In this document: positions 44,003 through 51,965 of the stretch, piece by piece | Numbering within the stretch: position 1 is the first letter of the stretch | How the letters are laid out: each line of letters opens with the position of its first letter | DNA from: Neptunomonas sp. | Lineage (GTDB): Bacteria; Pseudomonadota; Gammaproteobacteria; Pseudomonadales; Balneatricaceae | DNA length: 58,022 bases | Assembly: GCF_016744175.1 (NCBI RefSeq) | Contig: NZ_JADGEV010000026.1 | Span: forward strand, 1-58,022 | Direction of reading: 5' to 3' | The notes under the pieces: generated by a model | What the model was told of the DNA's origin: nothing | Database searches by the model: none | Seen by the model: only the letters and a program-made list of their open reading frames with translations | Position numbers and translations under genes: made by a program

Positions 44003-44818
44003 CTACCCATGTTTTGATTTGAGGTGATCAACATGTCTTCTATCAGTGTCTCTATTACTTGGAAGTCTGGCAACATCCATTCTTCTCGAGAGCTTTATAA
44101 GCTCGTCAATATTAAAGAGCCTTTTTTTATGTTTTTTGATTTCGGTTGTTGTTTCAAAGAGATCAAAAATTCCTGATTCCTGTTTGTTTTTTAGTTCGGC
44201 GTTTCCGGTAAAAATGACCATGGATACTATTTTTTTAGAGTCTATTTTTAAGTATTTCTCAACAGCTTTAACATGCTTATAGTTTTGGTGAATGGGGTTT
44301 TGAAACAGAATAACTTTCTTTTTTCCAAACACTTGTCGCCACTTCTTTTCATGCTTGTTACCGTAGATCCAGCCTGACATGTTCTTTGTTTCTATAACAA
44401 AGATACCGTAAAGAGAGATGATAATATGGTCAATTTGGGTAGAGCCATCTTCCAACGCTAAAGTTATGTTCTTGTGAAGGATATACTCATGTTTATCCAG
44501 CCCTCTTGCTATAGCTGAATTGACAAGCCTTTCTCCAATATCACCTTTATCAAGGTAACTGTTCAAGAAGTTTAGAACGGATGATTTTTCGACGTTTCTT
44601 TCTTGGTAGTATTGCTTGATTGGGGAATTATGTGCGTCGCAACTTATATCCATTTTATCTGGAGCAGAATCAAGCGTATTTTGTTCAGCTTTACTCTCAG
44701 CCTTTGTAGAGTGCTGTTGTTGAACTTTCCGGCCGAGTAAAAGCTTAACCAGCATTATTCCTGCAAGAATAATTATTGCTAAGCTAATGACATAGATAAA
44801 ATCAGATACATGGCTCAT
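44003..44818 (-). CDS. Membrane-anchored NERD (nuclease-related) domain protein
   Basis: A 271-aa protein with one N-terminal membrane segment (FIYVISLAIIILAGIMLVKLLL, residues about 7-28), a basic linker and a NERD domain at about 90-200. The PD-(D/E)xK-like residues are all visible: KGDIGERLV, STQIDHIIISLYGIFVIETKN, followed by SGWIYGNKHEKKWRQ. It is the only leftward gene between 39.9 and 44.8 kb and ends 86 bases from the rightward 43377 gene. NERD proteins are common in mobile elements and may degrade nucleic acids; a membrane-bound nuclease acting on incoming DNA is a plausible but unproven role. Confidence 0.82.
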   Translation of the reverse strand: MSHVSDFIYVISLAIIILAGIMLVKLLLGRKVQQQHSTKAESKAEQNTLDSAPDKMDISCDAHNSPIKQYYQERNVEKSSVLNFLNSYLDKGDIGERLVNSAIARGLDKHEYILHKNITLALEDGSTQIDHIIISLYGIFVIETKNMSGWIYGNKHEKKWRQVFGKKKVILFQNPIHQNYKHVKAVEKYLKIDSKKIVSMVIFTGNAELKNKQESGIFDLFETTTEIKKHKKRLFNIDELIKLSRRMDVARLPSNRDTDRRHVDHLKSKHG

Positions 44819-44913
44819 TGTTTATAGTCCTTTACAGTATTGCTCCATTTTCCAGCTCAGGCTCTTGTCTGCTCTGCGCCCCTATCGGTACCACTTTTCC
44901 CTTATCCGTTGCG

Positions 44914-45207
44914 CTAATCGGTAGCCGTCCCTGTTCTGCCGTATTCACTCACGGTCTCTTTTAAATCAGGGCTGATTTGTCCTGCTTCTGGACATGTTTT
45001 TCCTGAGATTAGCCATAACGAATATTCAGGAAATAGTTTTGCTAATTCTTCTGCTTCATCAACTCCCATTCGTGCTCTACCGCGCTTAATGTTTGACCAG
45101 CGGGCGTACTCTTTTGTGTTTGGCACTGCCAGCTTTTGCATGTCTGCTTGTTCAAGTAATAGCAAAGCTCTATCGGTTGCGCTCATTCTATAGGAAAATC
45201 CAATCAT
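44914..45207 (-). CDS. Inoviral repressor-like helix-turn-helix protein
   Basis: A 97-aa protein transcribed away from the phage genes. It carries a small helical DNA-binding region: RALLLLEQADMQKLAVPN, ARWSNIKRGRARMGVDEAEEL, AKLFPEYSLWLISGKTCPE, a pattern seen in repressors of Pf-like inoviruses. The C-terminus is polar. Three near-palindromic TTGTACTATGTACAA-type operators fill the space between it and the first rightward gene, the first overlapping its start codon. It is therefore the likely lysogeny or copy-control repressor. Binding is inferred. Confidence 0.75.
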   Translation of the reverse strand: MIGFSYRMSATDRALLLLEQADMQKLAVPNTKEYARWSNIKRGRARMGVDEAEELAKLFPEYSLWLISGKTCPEAGQISPDLKETVSEYGRTGTATD

Positions 45208-45264
45208 TGTACTATGTACAAATTAAAGGTGTGTTTGTACTATGTGCATTAGTACTATGTACAA
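45207..45264. promoter_or_regulatory. Three tandem repressor operators of the inovirus
   Basis: TTGTACTATGTACAA at 45207-45221 is a perfect palindrome. Close copies are TTGTACTATGTGCAT at 45235-45249 and TAGTACTATGTACAA at 45250-45264. They span the divergent promoter region between the repressor (45207) and the 45299 gene, the arrangement of a phage switch. Confidence 0.82.
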
Positions 45265-45298
45265 ATAGATACTAATAACCAATTATAGAGGCGCAACG

Positions 45299-45508
45299 AT
45301 GGAACAACAACCGGTTACCCCTGTATCGATCCCTATGCCGCCTCTAATGCAGTGGCGTGAATTCGCAGATTGGATACGTATGGAGCATGGCGTAGTACGT
45401 GGATGGCTTGATAACGGCTACATCCCCACACAACGAATTGGTAAGCATCTACTCGTTAACGTTGCTCTCTTATCCAAAAATTTATTGGAAAAGGATGACT
45501 TGGTTTAG
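45299..45508 (+). CDS. Small MerR/excisionase-like inoviral DNA-binding protein
   Basis: A 69-aa protein with a winged-helix core MQWREFADWIRMEHGVVRGWL, then DNGYIPTQRIGKHLLVNVALL, matching excisionase or AlpA-like folds. A related protein is encoded at 45769 (SKFAEEVGISVGSLNEMI, RKGYIPVIRL), so the phage carries two paralogs. It is the first rightward gene behind the three operators and is thus probably controlled by the divergent repressor. It may act as Cro-like switch protein or excisionase. Function is inferred. Confidence 0.72.
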   Translation: MEQQPVTPVSIPMPPLMQWREFADWIRMEHGVVRGWLDNGYIPTQRIGKHLLVNVALLSKNLLEKDDLV

Positions 45509-45541
45509 TCACTCATCAGTAGATATAAAGAGGTGAAAGGT

Positions 45542-45772
45542 ATGAATACTCAGAATTTAAATCAGACAGAAATTGATACTGGTGCTGCAAGTATCAGAAA
45601 ACATTTCTTAGAAAATAACCCGGTGACTAATCCATTTCAGTCTCTTGATAGTTATTATGACGCTATTCTTGGTTTAGATATTGCTACAGACCGCTCTTGT
45701 TCTTTTCTTTTTAATCTTCGTGCTAACTCTTTCAGTATGCGTATGGCTCTTTCAGGAGGGCTCGCATCATGA
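45542..45772 (+). CDS. Small inoviral protein of unknown function
   Basis: A 76-aa protein from ATG 45542, which has an AGAGGTG site eight bases away; GTG 45533 is the alternative. The sequence (MNTQNLNQTEIDTGAASIRK, LDSYYDAILGLDIATDRSCS) suggests a soluble helical protein with no membrane segment or known motif. It overlaps the next gene by four bases (ATGA). Position among early inoviral genes suggests a role in replication or its control, but nothing in the sequence proves it. Confidence 0.55.
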   Translation: MNTQNLNQTEIDTGAASIRKHFLENNPVTNPFQSLDSYYDAILGLDIATDRSCSFLFNLRANSFSMRMALSGGLAS

Positions 45773-46014
45773 TCACTCTCAAAGAAACTCAATTCAAAGA
45801 TTTGGCTACGGCTTCAATTCAAGTCCCTTTAATGGACCGATCTAAATTTGCTGAAGAAGTCGGCATTTCTGTTGGCTCTTTAAACGAGATGATCAGAAAA
45901 GGCTATATCCCTGTCATCCGTCTTAAAAACGAAAACGGCAACACAAAAAGATCATTAGTTAACTTAGCGGCCCTTCGTATTACATGCTTAAACGAAGAAG
46001 GGCATGAGCTATGA
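45769..46014 (+). CDS. MerR/excisionase-like inoviral DNA-binding protein (paralog)
   Basis: An 81-aa protein with a helix-turn-helix: MDRSKFAEEVGISVGSLNEM, then RKGYIPVIRLKNENGNTKRS, VNLAALRITCL. It parallels the 45299 protein motif by motif (GYIP followed by a basic residue and VN-ALL). It overlaps both neighbours by four bases, so the early genes are translationally coupled. A role in gene control or in assisting the integrase is likely, but which of the two paralogs serves which step cannot be told. Confidence 0.65.
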   Translation: MITLKETQFKDLATASIQVPLMDRSKFAEEVGISVGSLNEMIRKGYIPVIRLKNENGNTKRSLVNLAALRITCLNEEGHEL

Positions 46015-46478
46015 ATAAGTTTCTTAACGCCTCATACCGTCATAACTGTGCATCTGTTTGTAGACAAAAACTCGTCACTTTTGATGATTACCACGCCTGC
46101 GTTGATTGGTACCTACTAATAGCCATTAACGGTGGAACCTCTCAAAGAAAAATGAACTACCGATGGATGCAGCTAGTCCGTTCAAAATTCCTCAGAACCT
46201 CTTTAAGAGCAGGTAAATCTAATAACTACCCTCGCTCAGCGTTTATGGCCCTAAAAAGTCATAACCGTATCGTCTCCCGAAGCACTGCTAGTCCTCAAGA
46301 CACTAAAAGCGGTGGGGGGCGTTCGGGTACTCACCGACTCGAACGTTATTTTAACCCGCTACAAGGTGAGTTTTTCAAGCGGCTGACATCTGTTAAATCT
46401 GTCCGGGCTCTAGTCTCTTCATACCTTACTGGGAGTCCGTTAAATACTGATGAGGTTGTACACAATGTACGGCCTTAA
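46011..46478 (+). CDS. Basic inoviral protein of unknown function
   Basis: A 155-aa strongly basic protein (LVRSKFLRTSLRAGKSNNYP, SGGGRSGTHRLERYF) without membrane segments. It starts at an ATGA overlap with the previous gene and runs 29 bases into the next. No family is recognised. The basic character and early position suggest nucleic-acid binding. Its extra length compared with most accessory inoviral genes is notable. Confidence 0.5.
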   Translation: MNKFLNASYRHNCASVCRQKLVTFDDYHACVDWYLLIAINGGTSQRKMNYRWMQLVRSKFLRTSLRAGKSNNYPRSAFMALKSHNRIVSRSTASPQDTKSGGGRSGTHRLERYFNPLQGEFFKRLTSVKSVRALVSSYLTGSPLNTDEVVHNVRP

Positions 46479-46872
46479 CTTACAACACGCTCAAGGCGAC
46501 GTCTGCACACGCTGCAATGCTGTGTTTGATAATGATAAGACCTTTGCAGCGTTTATTGACCCTTATTTTAATCGTGGTGCTTTGACTCTTTACGGGGCTG
46601 AGTGTTGCAAAAAATGCGCTGAAGCAATGCAGCGAATGGGAACTACCTTACGAACTCAATATGCCACGGCTTACGGTATTAACGAACTGAAACTACAACC
46701 AGTGCACCTGTGTTTAGTTTCCTGGTCTAGCTGGTGCCCGTTGTCCTATGAAAAGTTCGGACTCCTCAAACGCCCCACACTAACAGCGTTTATCAATTCT
46801 CAAATTAAAGGTGAATATCATGGAAATCTCAATGCAAGTAATCGTCACAGCCGCCAAACGTTACGACTTTGA
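46465..46872 (+). CDS. Inoviral protein with a putative zinc-binding four-cysteine motif
   Basis: A 135-aa protein, probably from ATG 46465 (MYGLNLQHAQ); ATG 46450 is possible. CTRCNAVF near residue 13 and CCKKCAEAM near residue 48 form a CxxC...CxxC pair that could bind zinc. The tail is basic. It overlaps the previous gene by 14 bases and runs into the ssDNA-binding gene by 53 bases. Zinc-finger-like small proteins are common early inoviral products. Function is unknown. Confidence 0.5.
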   Translation: MYGLNLQHAQGDVCTRCNAVFDNDKTFAAFIDPYFNRGALTLYGAECCKKCAEAMQRMGTTLRTQYATAYGINELKLQPVHLCLVSWSSWCPLSYEKFGLLKRPTLTAFINSQIKGEYHGNLNASNRHSRQTLRL

Positions 46873-47128
46873 CGGTAATAAAGGCGCTCAGATCTACACA
46901 CTTGGCGACATGATCGAAGAAGACGACCGTATCGGTTGCCCTGTTATGAAACTTACCGCTGAATACGGCGTTGTGGATAACCTTCGCGGCGTTAAATTCC
47001 CCGCGAAATTCGATCTTAAATGCAACGTCCAGGTTGGCGCAAAAGACTCAATGAAATACCACGTTATTGGCGCTATGCCTGTCCTCTCTGGTCAACAAGA
47101 AAAGGTTTCTCAAACTGCTAAAGCCTAG
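46820..47128 (+). CDS. Inoviral single-stranded DNA-binding protein (pV-like)
   Basis: A 102-aa protein from ATG 46820, with an AAAGGTG site six bases away; GTG 46811 is upstream. It is beta-rich with regularly spaced hydrophobic and basic residues (MQVIVTAAKRYDFDGNKGAQ, VMKLTAEYGVVDNLRGVKFP, FDLKCNVQVGAKDSMKYHVI), as expected of an OB-like gene V protein that coats phage ssDNA. Gene position directly before the coat genes is where gene V lies in Ff-type phages. Identification rests on size, composition and position, not on a diagnostic motif. Confidence 0.68.
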   Translation: MEISMQVIVTAAKRYDFDGNKGAQIYTLGDMIEEDDRIGCPVMKLTAEYGVVDNLRGVKFPAKFDLKCNVQVGAKDSMKYHVIGAMPVLSGQQEKVSQTAKA

Positions 47129-47330
47129 TCGTGAAGATAGCGGGCCGTTTTCAGAGAGTCGCTGTTTACTCATCTGAAAAACCGCAATCACTGCGAGTTA
47201 TTAAGGGCCATGTGACGCAATAAATTGATAGATAACAACCGAGTTCGTCAGGTCCTGAATGGGTCAGGACTGGCAACAATCAGAGCGGTTCATGCGGGTT
47301 GAACGCTCTGAACCTAATAGAGAAGCAATT
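47129..47330. promoter_or_regulatory. Inoviral intergenic region with two hairpins
   Basis: Two hairpins precede the first coat gene. GTCCTGA (47252-47258) pairs with TCAGGAC (47264-47270). CAGAGCG (47281) pairs with CGCTCTG (47304-47310) and is extended by TTC/GAA. Filamentous phages use such hairpins as packaging or control signals; either role is possible. Confidence 0.5.
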
Positions 47331-47435
47331 ATGAACCTAAGTCCTGAAGACTTTGATCGACTTTACAGCCTGCTTTACGCAGGCGGGTTTTTCGTCATCT
47401 TTTTCTTGGCATCTATTCGAGGGGGGCAACGATGA
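47331..47435 (+). CDS. Tiny inoviral membrane protein (pVII-like)
   Basis: A 34-aa protein, MNLSPEDFDRLYSLLYAGG followed by FFVIFFLAS and a short basic end. The first part is acidic and the second is a single membrane span, the shape of minor tip proteins VII and IX of filamentous phages. It begins at 47331, 200 bases after the ssDNA-binding gene, and its stop overlaps the next start (ATGA). Position in the order V-VII-IX-VIII supports the name. It is below usual gene-finding cut-offs. Confidence 0.6.
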   Translation: MNLSPEDFDRLYSLLYAGGFFVIFFLASIRGGQR

Positions 47436-47566
47436 TTGATTGGGCAAATATAACCTTTTATGACGTGCTGTCTCATTACTCGATGGCGGCCATTCTCGGC
47501 TACGGCTGGGGATTCGGGCAACTTTGGTTTCAACGTCTCTCTGAAACCGCAACATCCAGTAATTAA
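47432..47566 (+). CDS. Tiny inoviral membrane protein (pIX-like)
   Basis: A 44-aa protein, MIDWANITFYDVLSHYSMAA then ILGYGWGFGQLW and a polar end. It has one hydrophobic helix rich in Gly, Tyr and Trp. It overlaps the preceding 34-aa gene by four bases and precedes the major coat gene by 12 bases. The pair plus coat order resembles genes VII, IX and VIII of Ff phages. Function is inferred from size, span and position. Confidence 0.6.
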   Translation: MIDWANITFYDVLSHYSMAAILGYGWGFGQLWFQRLSETATSSN

Positions 47567-47578
47567 TACAGGTGATTC

Positions 47579-47833
47579 ATGTTTAAGAATGCTTATACAA
47601 AAGCTAAAAGCTTGTCCTCTTCTGCTTACGCTAAAGCGGGTGTAGCTACTTCACTATCTCTTATGTCCCTTGGGGCTCATGCGGCCTTATCAGCAGAAGA
47701 ACAAGCAGCTGCTGATGCTATCACGCTAAAGATTAACGATTTGCTTGCGATGGCATGGAGCATCGTTCCTATCGTTGTTGTGGGCTTCATTGGTATCAAG
47801 CTGTTCAAAAAATCTTCAAATGCTGCGACCTAA
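47579..47833 (+). CDS. Inoviral major coat protein precursor (pVIII-like)
   Basis: An 84-aa precursor. A basic start (MFKNAYTKAKSL) and hydrophobic core (GVATSLSLMSLGAHA) make a signal peptide cleaved after AHA near residue 34. The mature protein of about 50 residues starts with the acidic ALSAEEQAAADAI, then has a membrane helix (AWSIVPIVVVGFIGIKLF) and ends in the basic KKSSNAAT that would face phage DNA. This three-part charge pattern is the hallmark of filamentous major coat proteins. A terminator follows, as expected for strong expression. Confidence 0.92.
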   Translation: MFKNAYTKAKSLSSSAYAKAGVATSLSLMSLGAHAALSAEEQAAADAITLKINDLLAMAWSIVPIVVVGFIGIKLFKKSSNAAT

Positions 47834-47862
47834 CATTTCACGATGCTAAGCAGTCCATAACA

Positions 47863-47889
47863 GAGGGGGCTTTCGGGCCTCCTTTTTTT
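47863..47889 (+). terminator. Central terminator after the major coat gene
   Basis: A hairpin with stem GGGGGC/GGGCCTCC-type pairing (one G-T pair) and six-base loop at 47865-47882 is followed by seven T residues. Filamentous phages place their central terminator here, between genes VIII and III. Confidence 0.8.
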
Positions 47890-47900
47890 GGGGTTTTTAT

Positions 47901-49265
47901 ATGAGATATTCTAAGTACTTCCTATTTTTATTCGTCTTTGTATCTTGCTCATCTCACGCTGCCTTAGTGGCAACCAGAACGCTACTCGATAAAACTTATA
48001 ATTATTATGACACCTGTATTTCTGCAGGGTATTCATTAACAAATACCTCGTATGGCGGCAGGACATATCGTGCTTGGGATAGAGTAAGCGCCAAATTAAA
48101 TACTTATTTCACGTGTTATATTGATGAGACAGGCACGCAGCACGGCACCTCATCAGCTGACTCAGATCCCGATCCAGATCCTACCCCCGATCCTATCGAC
48201 GATACACTTCCTGTTTTTGGTCCTGATGATTTTCCTATGGGCGATAGTGATCGTTGTGAGTCAGGAAAAATAGTGTCTTCTTATTACGATGCAAGACCCG
48301 GATTTCCTGAGGCCTGTATCCCTATTAATGGTACGACGTGCTGGGCTAAGCGCCATGCATGGGGTATCGGTGTTGGTTATAAAGTTAATTACCGACTCAC
48401 GGGTATTGGTTGTATTCAAGACGGTTCTTCTGGCAGTGCTGAAGCGTCGTTTCCTTCTGATCACAACATTATTCCTATTGGTGATATTGGAACACCACCC
48501 CCTGATGCGCCCGATGATGTAGACCCTTTTATTCCTGATGTAATTCCTGTTACCGATGTCACTTACTTAGGTGATATTGATCCGGCGGGTCAGGCTGAAA
48601 CAAACATTCCTGATACCAATGGGAATACGCCTTCAACCACGCCTGATACTAATGGAAATAGTACGGGTGGAACGGGCACAGGTAGAGCAACAGTCGGCGG
48701 TAATTCTGGTTCCGGCTCTGGCTCCGGCTCTGGTTCTGGGTTGTTAGGACATAACCCAACTGATTTAGATCCCGGTACGTGTGATCCAACACAATTTGTG
48801 TGTTCAGCACAGTTTGATAATGCAATGAAGGCCATTACTGAGCGACAAGATAACTTACAGGAGCTGCAAGAGGAAAAGATAAAAGTTGATGAAGAGAACA
48901 CAAAGAAAGCGATAGATTTTTTTAATGATGATATCGAGTTTGCAGATGGACTGTCTGCTATTGCGGATTCAAAGCTTTTCGATTTACAAAAAGATGCGAA
49001 CGAAAAGACACAAGACGTTATTGATGAACAAACGGGTACGCAAGGCGATTTTCTTAATAGTGTTTTTGACAAGATCTTCCCCAATATGTTGCCGCTTGGT
49101 GGTGCTTGTCTGCCGTTAACGTTCGTTAAAAATAACGATGTGACGGCTGAATTCACGTGCGATGATGCCGCCCCCATTCGCCAAATTCTTGGCTGGCTCT
49201 TTGTCATTTACACCATGCTGCATATCTATTACATCGTTTATAACAACGGAAAGGAACGTACATAA
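47901..49265 (+). CDS. Inoviral minor coat/adsorption protein (pIII-like)
   Basis: A 454-aa protein. Residues 1-20 are a signal peptide (YFLFLFVFVSCSSHA). The N-terminal domain has paired cysteines and a DPDPDPTPDP linker; a glycine/serine linker (GGNSGSGSGSGSG) precedes a C-terminal domain. That domain has helical NLQELQEEKIKVDEENTKKA, then two cysteines and a final membrane anchor (LGWLFVIYTMLHIYYIVY). This arrangement of receptor-binding domains, Gly-rich linker and C-terminal anchor is that of pIII. It ends in a TAATG overlap with the next gene. The host receptor cannot be inferred. Confidence 0.88.
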   Translation: MRYSKYFLFLFVFVSCSSHAALVATRTLLDKTYNYYDTCISAGYSLTNTSYGGRTYRAWDRVSAKLNTYFTCYIDETGTQHGTSSADSDPDPDPTPDPIDDTLPVFGPDDFPMGDSDRCESGKIVSSYYDARPGFPEACIPINGTTCWAKRHAWGIGVGYKVNYRLTGIGCIQDGSSGSAEASFPSDHNIIPIGDIGTPPPDAPDDVDPFIPDVIPVTDVTYLGDIDPAGQAETNIPDTNGNTPSTTPDTNGNSTGGTGTGRATVGGNSGSGSGSGSGSGLLGHNPTDLDPGTCDPTQFVCSAQFDNAMKAITERQDNLQELQEEKIKVDEENTKKAIDFFNDDIEFADGLSAIADSKLFDLQKDANEKTQDVIDEQTGTQGDFLNSVFDKIFPNMLPLGGACLPLTFVKNNDVTAEFTCDDAAPIRQILGWLFVIYTMLHIYYIVYNNGKERT

Positions 49266-49597
49266 TGCCTTTATTATTCCCTTTACTCGGTTCTTTACTG
49301 CTTACGATAGCTACACAGTTTCTTAGCTTTTTCTTAAAGTATTATTCTCGTCGTATCGCCTTAGTCATGGCGTACTTTGCATTGGTAGCGATTTTTTGGC
49401 TCGCATTTGCCGCGGCAATAACGCTCGCATTTAACGGACTTTATATTGTCGTACCCGCGTATGTAAAACCCGCTTTTGCGATGTTCTTACCATGGCAAAC
49501 TTCTGTTTGTTTATCTGCTATAGGCACGGCTCATATGGGCGACTTCCTATTAGGCATTAAAAACAAATTGGCTAAACCAGCCTTTGGGTATTTCTAA
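49265..49597 (+). CDS. Inoviral minor coat protein (pVI-like)
   Basis: A 110-aa protein with three hydrophobic segments (FPLLGSLLLTIATQFLSFFL; ALVMAYFALVAIFWLAFAAA; and a weaker third at about 75-95). Gene VI products of filamentous phages are about this size and membrane-spanning, and cap the pIII end. It overlaps both neighbours by one or more bases (TAATG at each end), so translation is coupled from pIII to Zot. Identification rests on position and membrane pattern. Confidence 0.82.
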   Translation: MPLLFPLLGSLLLTIATQFLSFFLKYYSRRIALVMAYFALVAIFWLAFAAAITLAFNGLYIVVPAYVKPAFAMFLPWQTSVCLSAIGTAHMGDFLLGIKNKLAKPAFGYF

Positions 49598-50670
49598 TGG
49601 CTGTCTATTTCATCACGGGAAAACTGGGCTCAGGTAAGTCACTCATGGCGATTAAAATCATGAGAGATTACCTGTTTGAATGCCGAACAGTGGCATCGAA
49701 CTTAGACATTAACCTGAAATATATCGTCGGACCTAAAGGCAAAACAGTAAAAGCCTTTCGTATTCCTGATCGTCCTACCTCTCATGATTTATTAGCCATT
49801 GGCCGAGGCAACAACACCAAAGACGAAACTAAAAATGGTGCCTTGTTCTTAGATGAGTGCGGGATCTGGTTTAACACCCGTAATTGGAATGCCAAGGGTC
49901 GACAAGACATCATTAATTTTCTGTTGATGGCCCGAAAACTCGGTTGGGACATTTACATCATTGTTCAGAATATCTCGCTGATTGATAAACAAGCGCGTGA
50001 TTCTGTGGCTGAGTATGTCGCCTACTGTACTCGTCTGGATCGTCTACACATTCCCTTTCTTGGATTCTTCTACAAGCTGATCACGGGTAAGCGGTTGCCA
50101 CTGCCTAAGATCCATAACGCTGTTGTCAGGATGGGGACAAGTCATAACGGCATTAAGTCTGAAACATGGACGCTGGTAGGAACGGATCTTTACAGCGCTT
50201 ACAACACACAACAAATCTTCCTGCAGGACTCATCCGAACAAGCCGTCTTTTCGTATTTGCCGCCTGTGTATTACTGCAAACCTTATAAGCATACGTGGGG
50301 GTCTATTATGCGGTTAACCAAGATTTATTTGAAAAAGTACAAACGTTTTCCACTCATCTTCTCCGGCGTATTACTGGGCTTACTAATCAGCACCTTTTAT
50401 GGCGTCAGTGATTTGATAGAACCTGTACTAGAAGAAAAGAAGCCTCTACCCAATGCCAGTATCTATAAGGATTACTGGATCAATGGCTATACACAGTTAC
50501 CTGGTGAACATACCACTTACAGCATCACCAATGGCAAAGAGTCATTTTCTTCGGCTCAGCTGATCAACTCCGGTATTTATGTATTCAGTGTTGACCGCTG
50601 TTATATCCAGCTAACGAATAAAACTAAACGGTCACCTGTCGATATCCACTGCAAAGAGGGTGCATTATGA
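49597..50670 (+). CDS. Zot-like inoviral assembly ATPase (pI)
   Basis: A 357-aa Zot/pI protein that drives phage assembly through the inner membrane. Walker A is GKLGSGKSLMAIKI at about residue 8, and Walker B-like GALFLDECGIWF lies near 88. A basic segment (RLTKIYLKKYKRFPLIF) precedes one membrane span (SGVLLGLLISTFYGVSD, about 240-260), and the last 90 residues are periplasmic with a cysteine pair. Length and domain order match pI. It overlaps the secretin gene by four bases. The Zot name describes the family, and no toxin activity is implied. Confidence 0.94.
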   Translation: MAVYFITGKLGSGKSLMAIKIMRDYLFECRTVASNLDINLKYIVGPKGKTVKAFRIPDRPTSHDLLAIGRGNNTKDETKNGALFLDECGIWFNTRNWNAKGRQDIINFLLMARKLGWDIYIIVQNISLIDKQARDSVAEYVAYCTRLDRLHIPFLGFFYKLITGKRLPLPKIHNAVVRMGTSHNGIKSETWTLVGTDLYSAYNTQQIFLQDSSEQAVFSYLPPVYYCKPYKHTWGSIMRLTKIYLKKYKRFPLIFSGVLLGLLISTFYGVSDLIEPVLEEKKPLPNASIYKDYWINGYTQLPGEHTTYSITNGKESFSSAQLINSGIYVFSVDRCYIQLTNKTKRSPVDIHCKEGAL

Positions 50671-51965
50671 GTTCTGTTAAATTCGCCATATGTTCCCTGC
50701 TGGTAGTTATGTCTTTTTCAGGTGTGGCACATGCCGAATCATTGATTATTACCAATGGTTCTATTCGTGTGTTGACCGACTGGGTTACAAAGAAAACGGG
50801 CAAGTCATTTATCTATCAAGAGGGCATAGATACCAAGCTGAATTTGAATATAGAAGATGCAGAAAAGTTTAAACCTCTCGCGTTACTTGAAAGCGTTCTT
50901 ATCTCATCGAATTTATCAATTACTTATGTAAACGGTGTGTATCTGGTTTCTGAAGAATCGGGTGTTGAGTCAAACCTTCTTATGTCTGACCCGAGATTAA
51001 TGCAGGTGCCTCCAGGTTCAACAAAAGATGTCATTGAACCATTCGATTATCCAATGAGTATTCAGGTTTATAGAGTCTCAAGCGCTAATCTTGATCATGT
51101 GACGCAAACTCTTTTGTCAGTTCTTCCCACGATGCAGACTGAAGAAAGCTTGAAGTTTGCACATGAGCTACCTTCTTTTACAGCGTATGCATCTGCGTTA
51201 AATGAATCAGTGGTCGTGACTGTTCCTTCCTATCTACACCCTAAAATAGATCGTTTAATCTCGCAGCTCGATATTAAACAAAAGCAGGTTTTAGTAGAGG
51301 CTGTCATTTATGAAACATCAGATCTACATCAAGAGGCGCTCGGCTTTAACTTTCGTAACCTAAAGCTATTCGAAGGCCTTAAAGTAGACTTTGGTGTCAG
51401 TCCTTCAACGGCTTTTACCGTCCCCGGACTGGGTATCTCGTACAGCTCTGGCGCATCCATAAAAGCACTGCTCAATGCACTAAACAGCGATGACACAAGT
51501 CGGGTTCTTTCTACACCGTCTTTGCGTGTCCTTGATCTTCAAAATGCCAATATCGATGTTGGTCAGGAAGTTCCTTTTATAACTACTCAACAAGTGAATG
51601 ATGAAGGTCGTACCGTGAATACCATCGAGCGTAAGAATGTGGGTTTGAGTCTTAGCGTCAGGCCACAGATTTATAAAGATGATATTACGCTGACGGTACG
51701 TATGACGACCGGCTCTATCAGCACAGATACAGTGGCTTCTGACCTTATTACCAATAATAGAACCATGAATACGTCTATCACTGTTAAAGATGGTGAGATG
51801 GTCTATTTAGGCGGGCTTATCATTGATGAAAAAACACTGAATAAGATGGGAATCCCCGTTCTTCAAGACATTCCAATATTGGGCTATGCATTCAAAGACC
51901 GCAAAAATAAAAGCAATCAAAGGAAATTATCAATTTTTATAAAGACAACACTCATCAACACATGA
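50667..51965 (+). CDS. Inoviral secretin-like outer-membrane exit channel (pIV)
   Basis: A 432-aa protein with signal peptide (FAICSLLVVMSFSGVAHA), two N-type periplasmic domains (about 25-185; LIITNGSIRVLTDWVTKKTG, MSIQVYRVSSANLDHVTQTL) and the secretin C-domain (about 190-430). The C-domain shows VEAVIYETSD, STPSLRVLDLQNANIDVGQEVPF, GLSLSVRPQI and YLGGLIIDE. This is the channel through which the filament leaves. Many inoviruses borrow host secretins, so an own pIV makes this phage more self-sufficient. The stop codon lies inside the left arm of a long inverted repeat that starts the next intergenic region. Confidence 0.93.
   Translation: MSSVKFAICSLLVVMSFSGVAHAESLIITNGSIRVLTDWVTKKTGKSFIYQEGIDTKLNLNIEDAEKFKPLALLESVLISSNLSITYVNGVYLVSEESGVESNLLMSDPRLMQVPPGSTKDVIEPFDYPMSIQVYRVSSANLDHVTQTLLSVLPTMQTEESLKFAHELPSFTAYASALNESVVVTVPSYLHPKIDRLISQLDIKQKQVLVEAVIYETSDLHQEALGFNFRNLKLFEGLKVDFGVSPSTAFTVPGLGISYSSGASIKALLNALNSDDTSRVLSTPSLRVLDLQNANIDVGQEVPFITTQQVNDEGRTVNTIERKNVGLSLSVRPQIYKDDITLTVRMTTGSISTDTVASDLITNNRTMNTSITVKDGEMVYLGGLIIDEKTLNKMGIPVLQDIPILGYAFKDRKNKSNQRKLSIFIKTTLINT

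Noticed and set aside
45509-45521. 13-base match (GTCACTCATCAGT) to the integrase exchange block
   Set aside because: The match is short, lies in early phage genes and is not bordered by further similarity, so chance is likely.
48590-49207. Minus-strand frame of 205 codons opposite the pIII-like gene
   Set aside because: Its Pro/Glu repeats are the antisense of the Gly/Ser linker; the phage operon is rightward.
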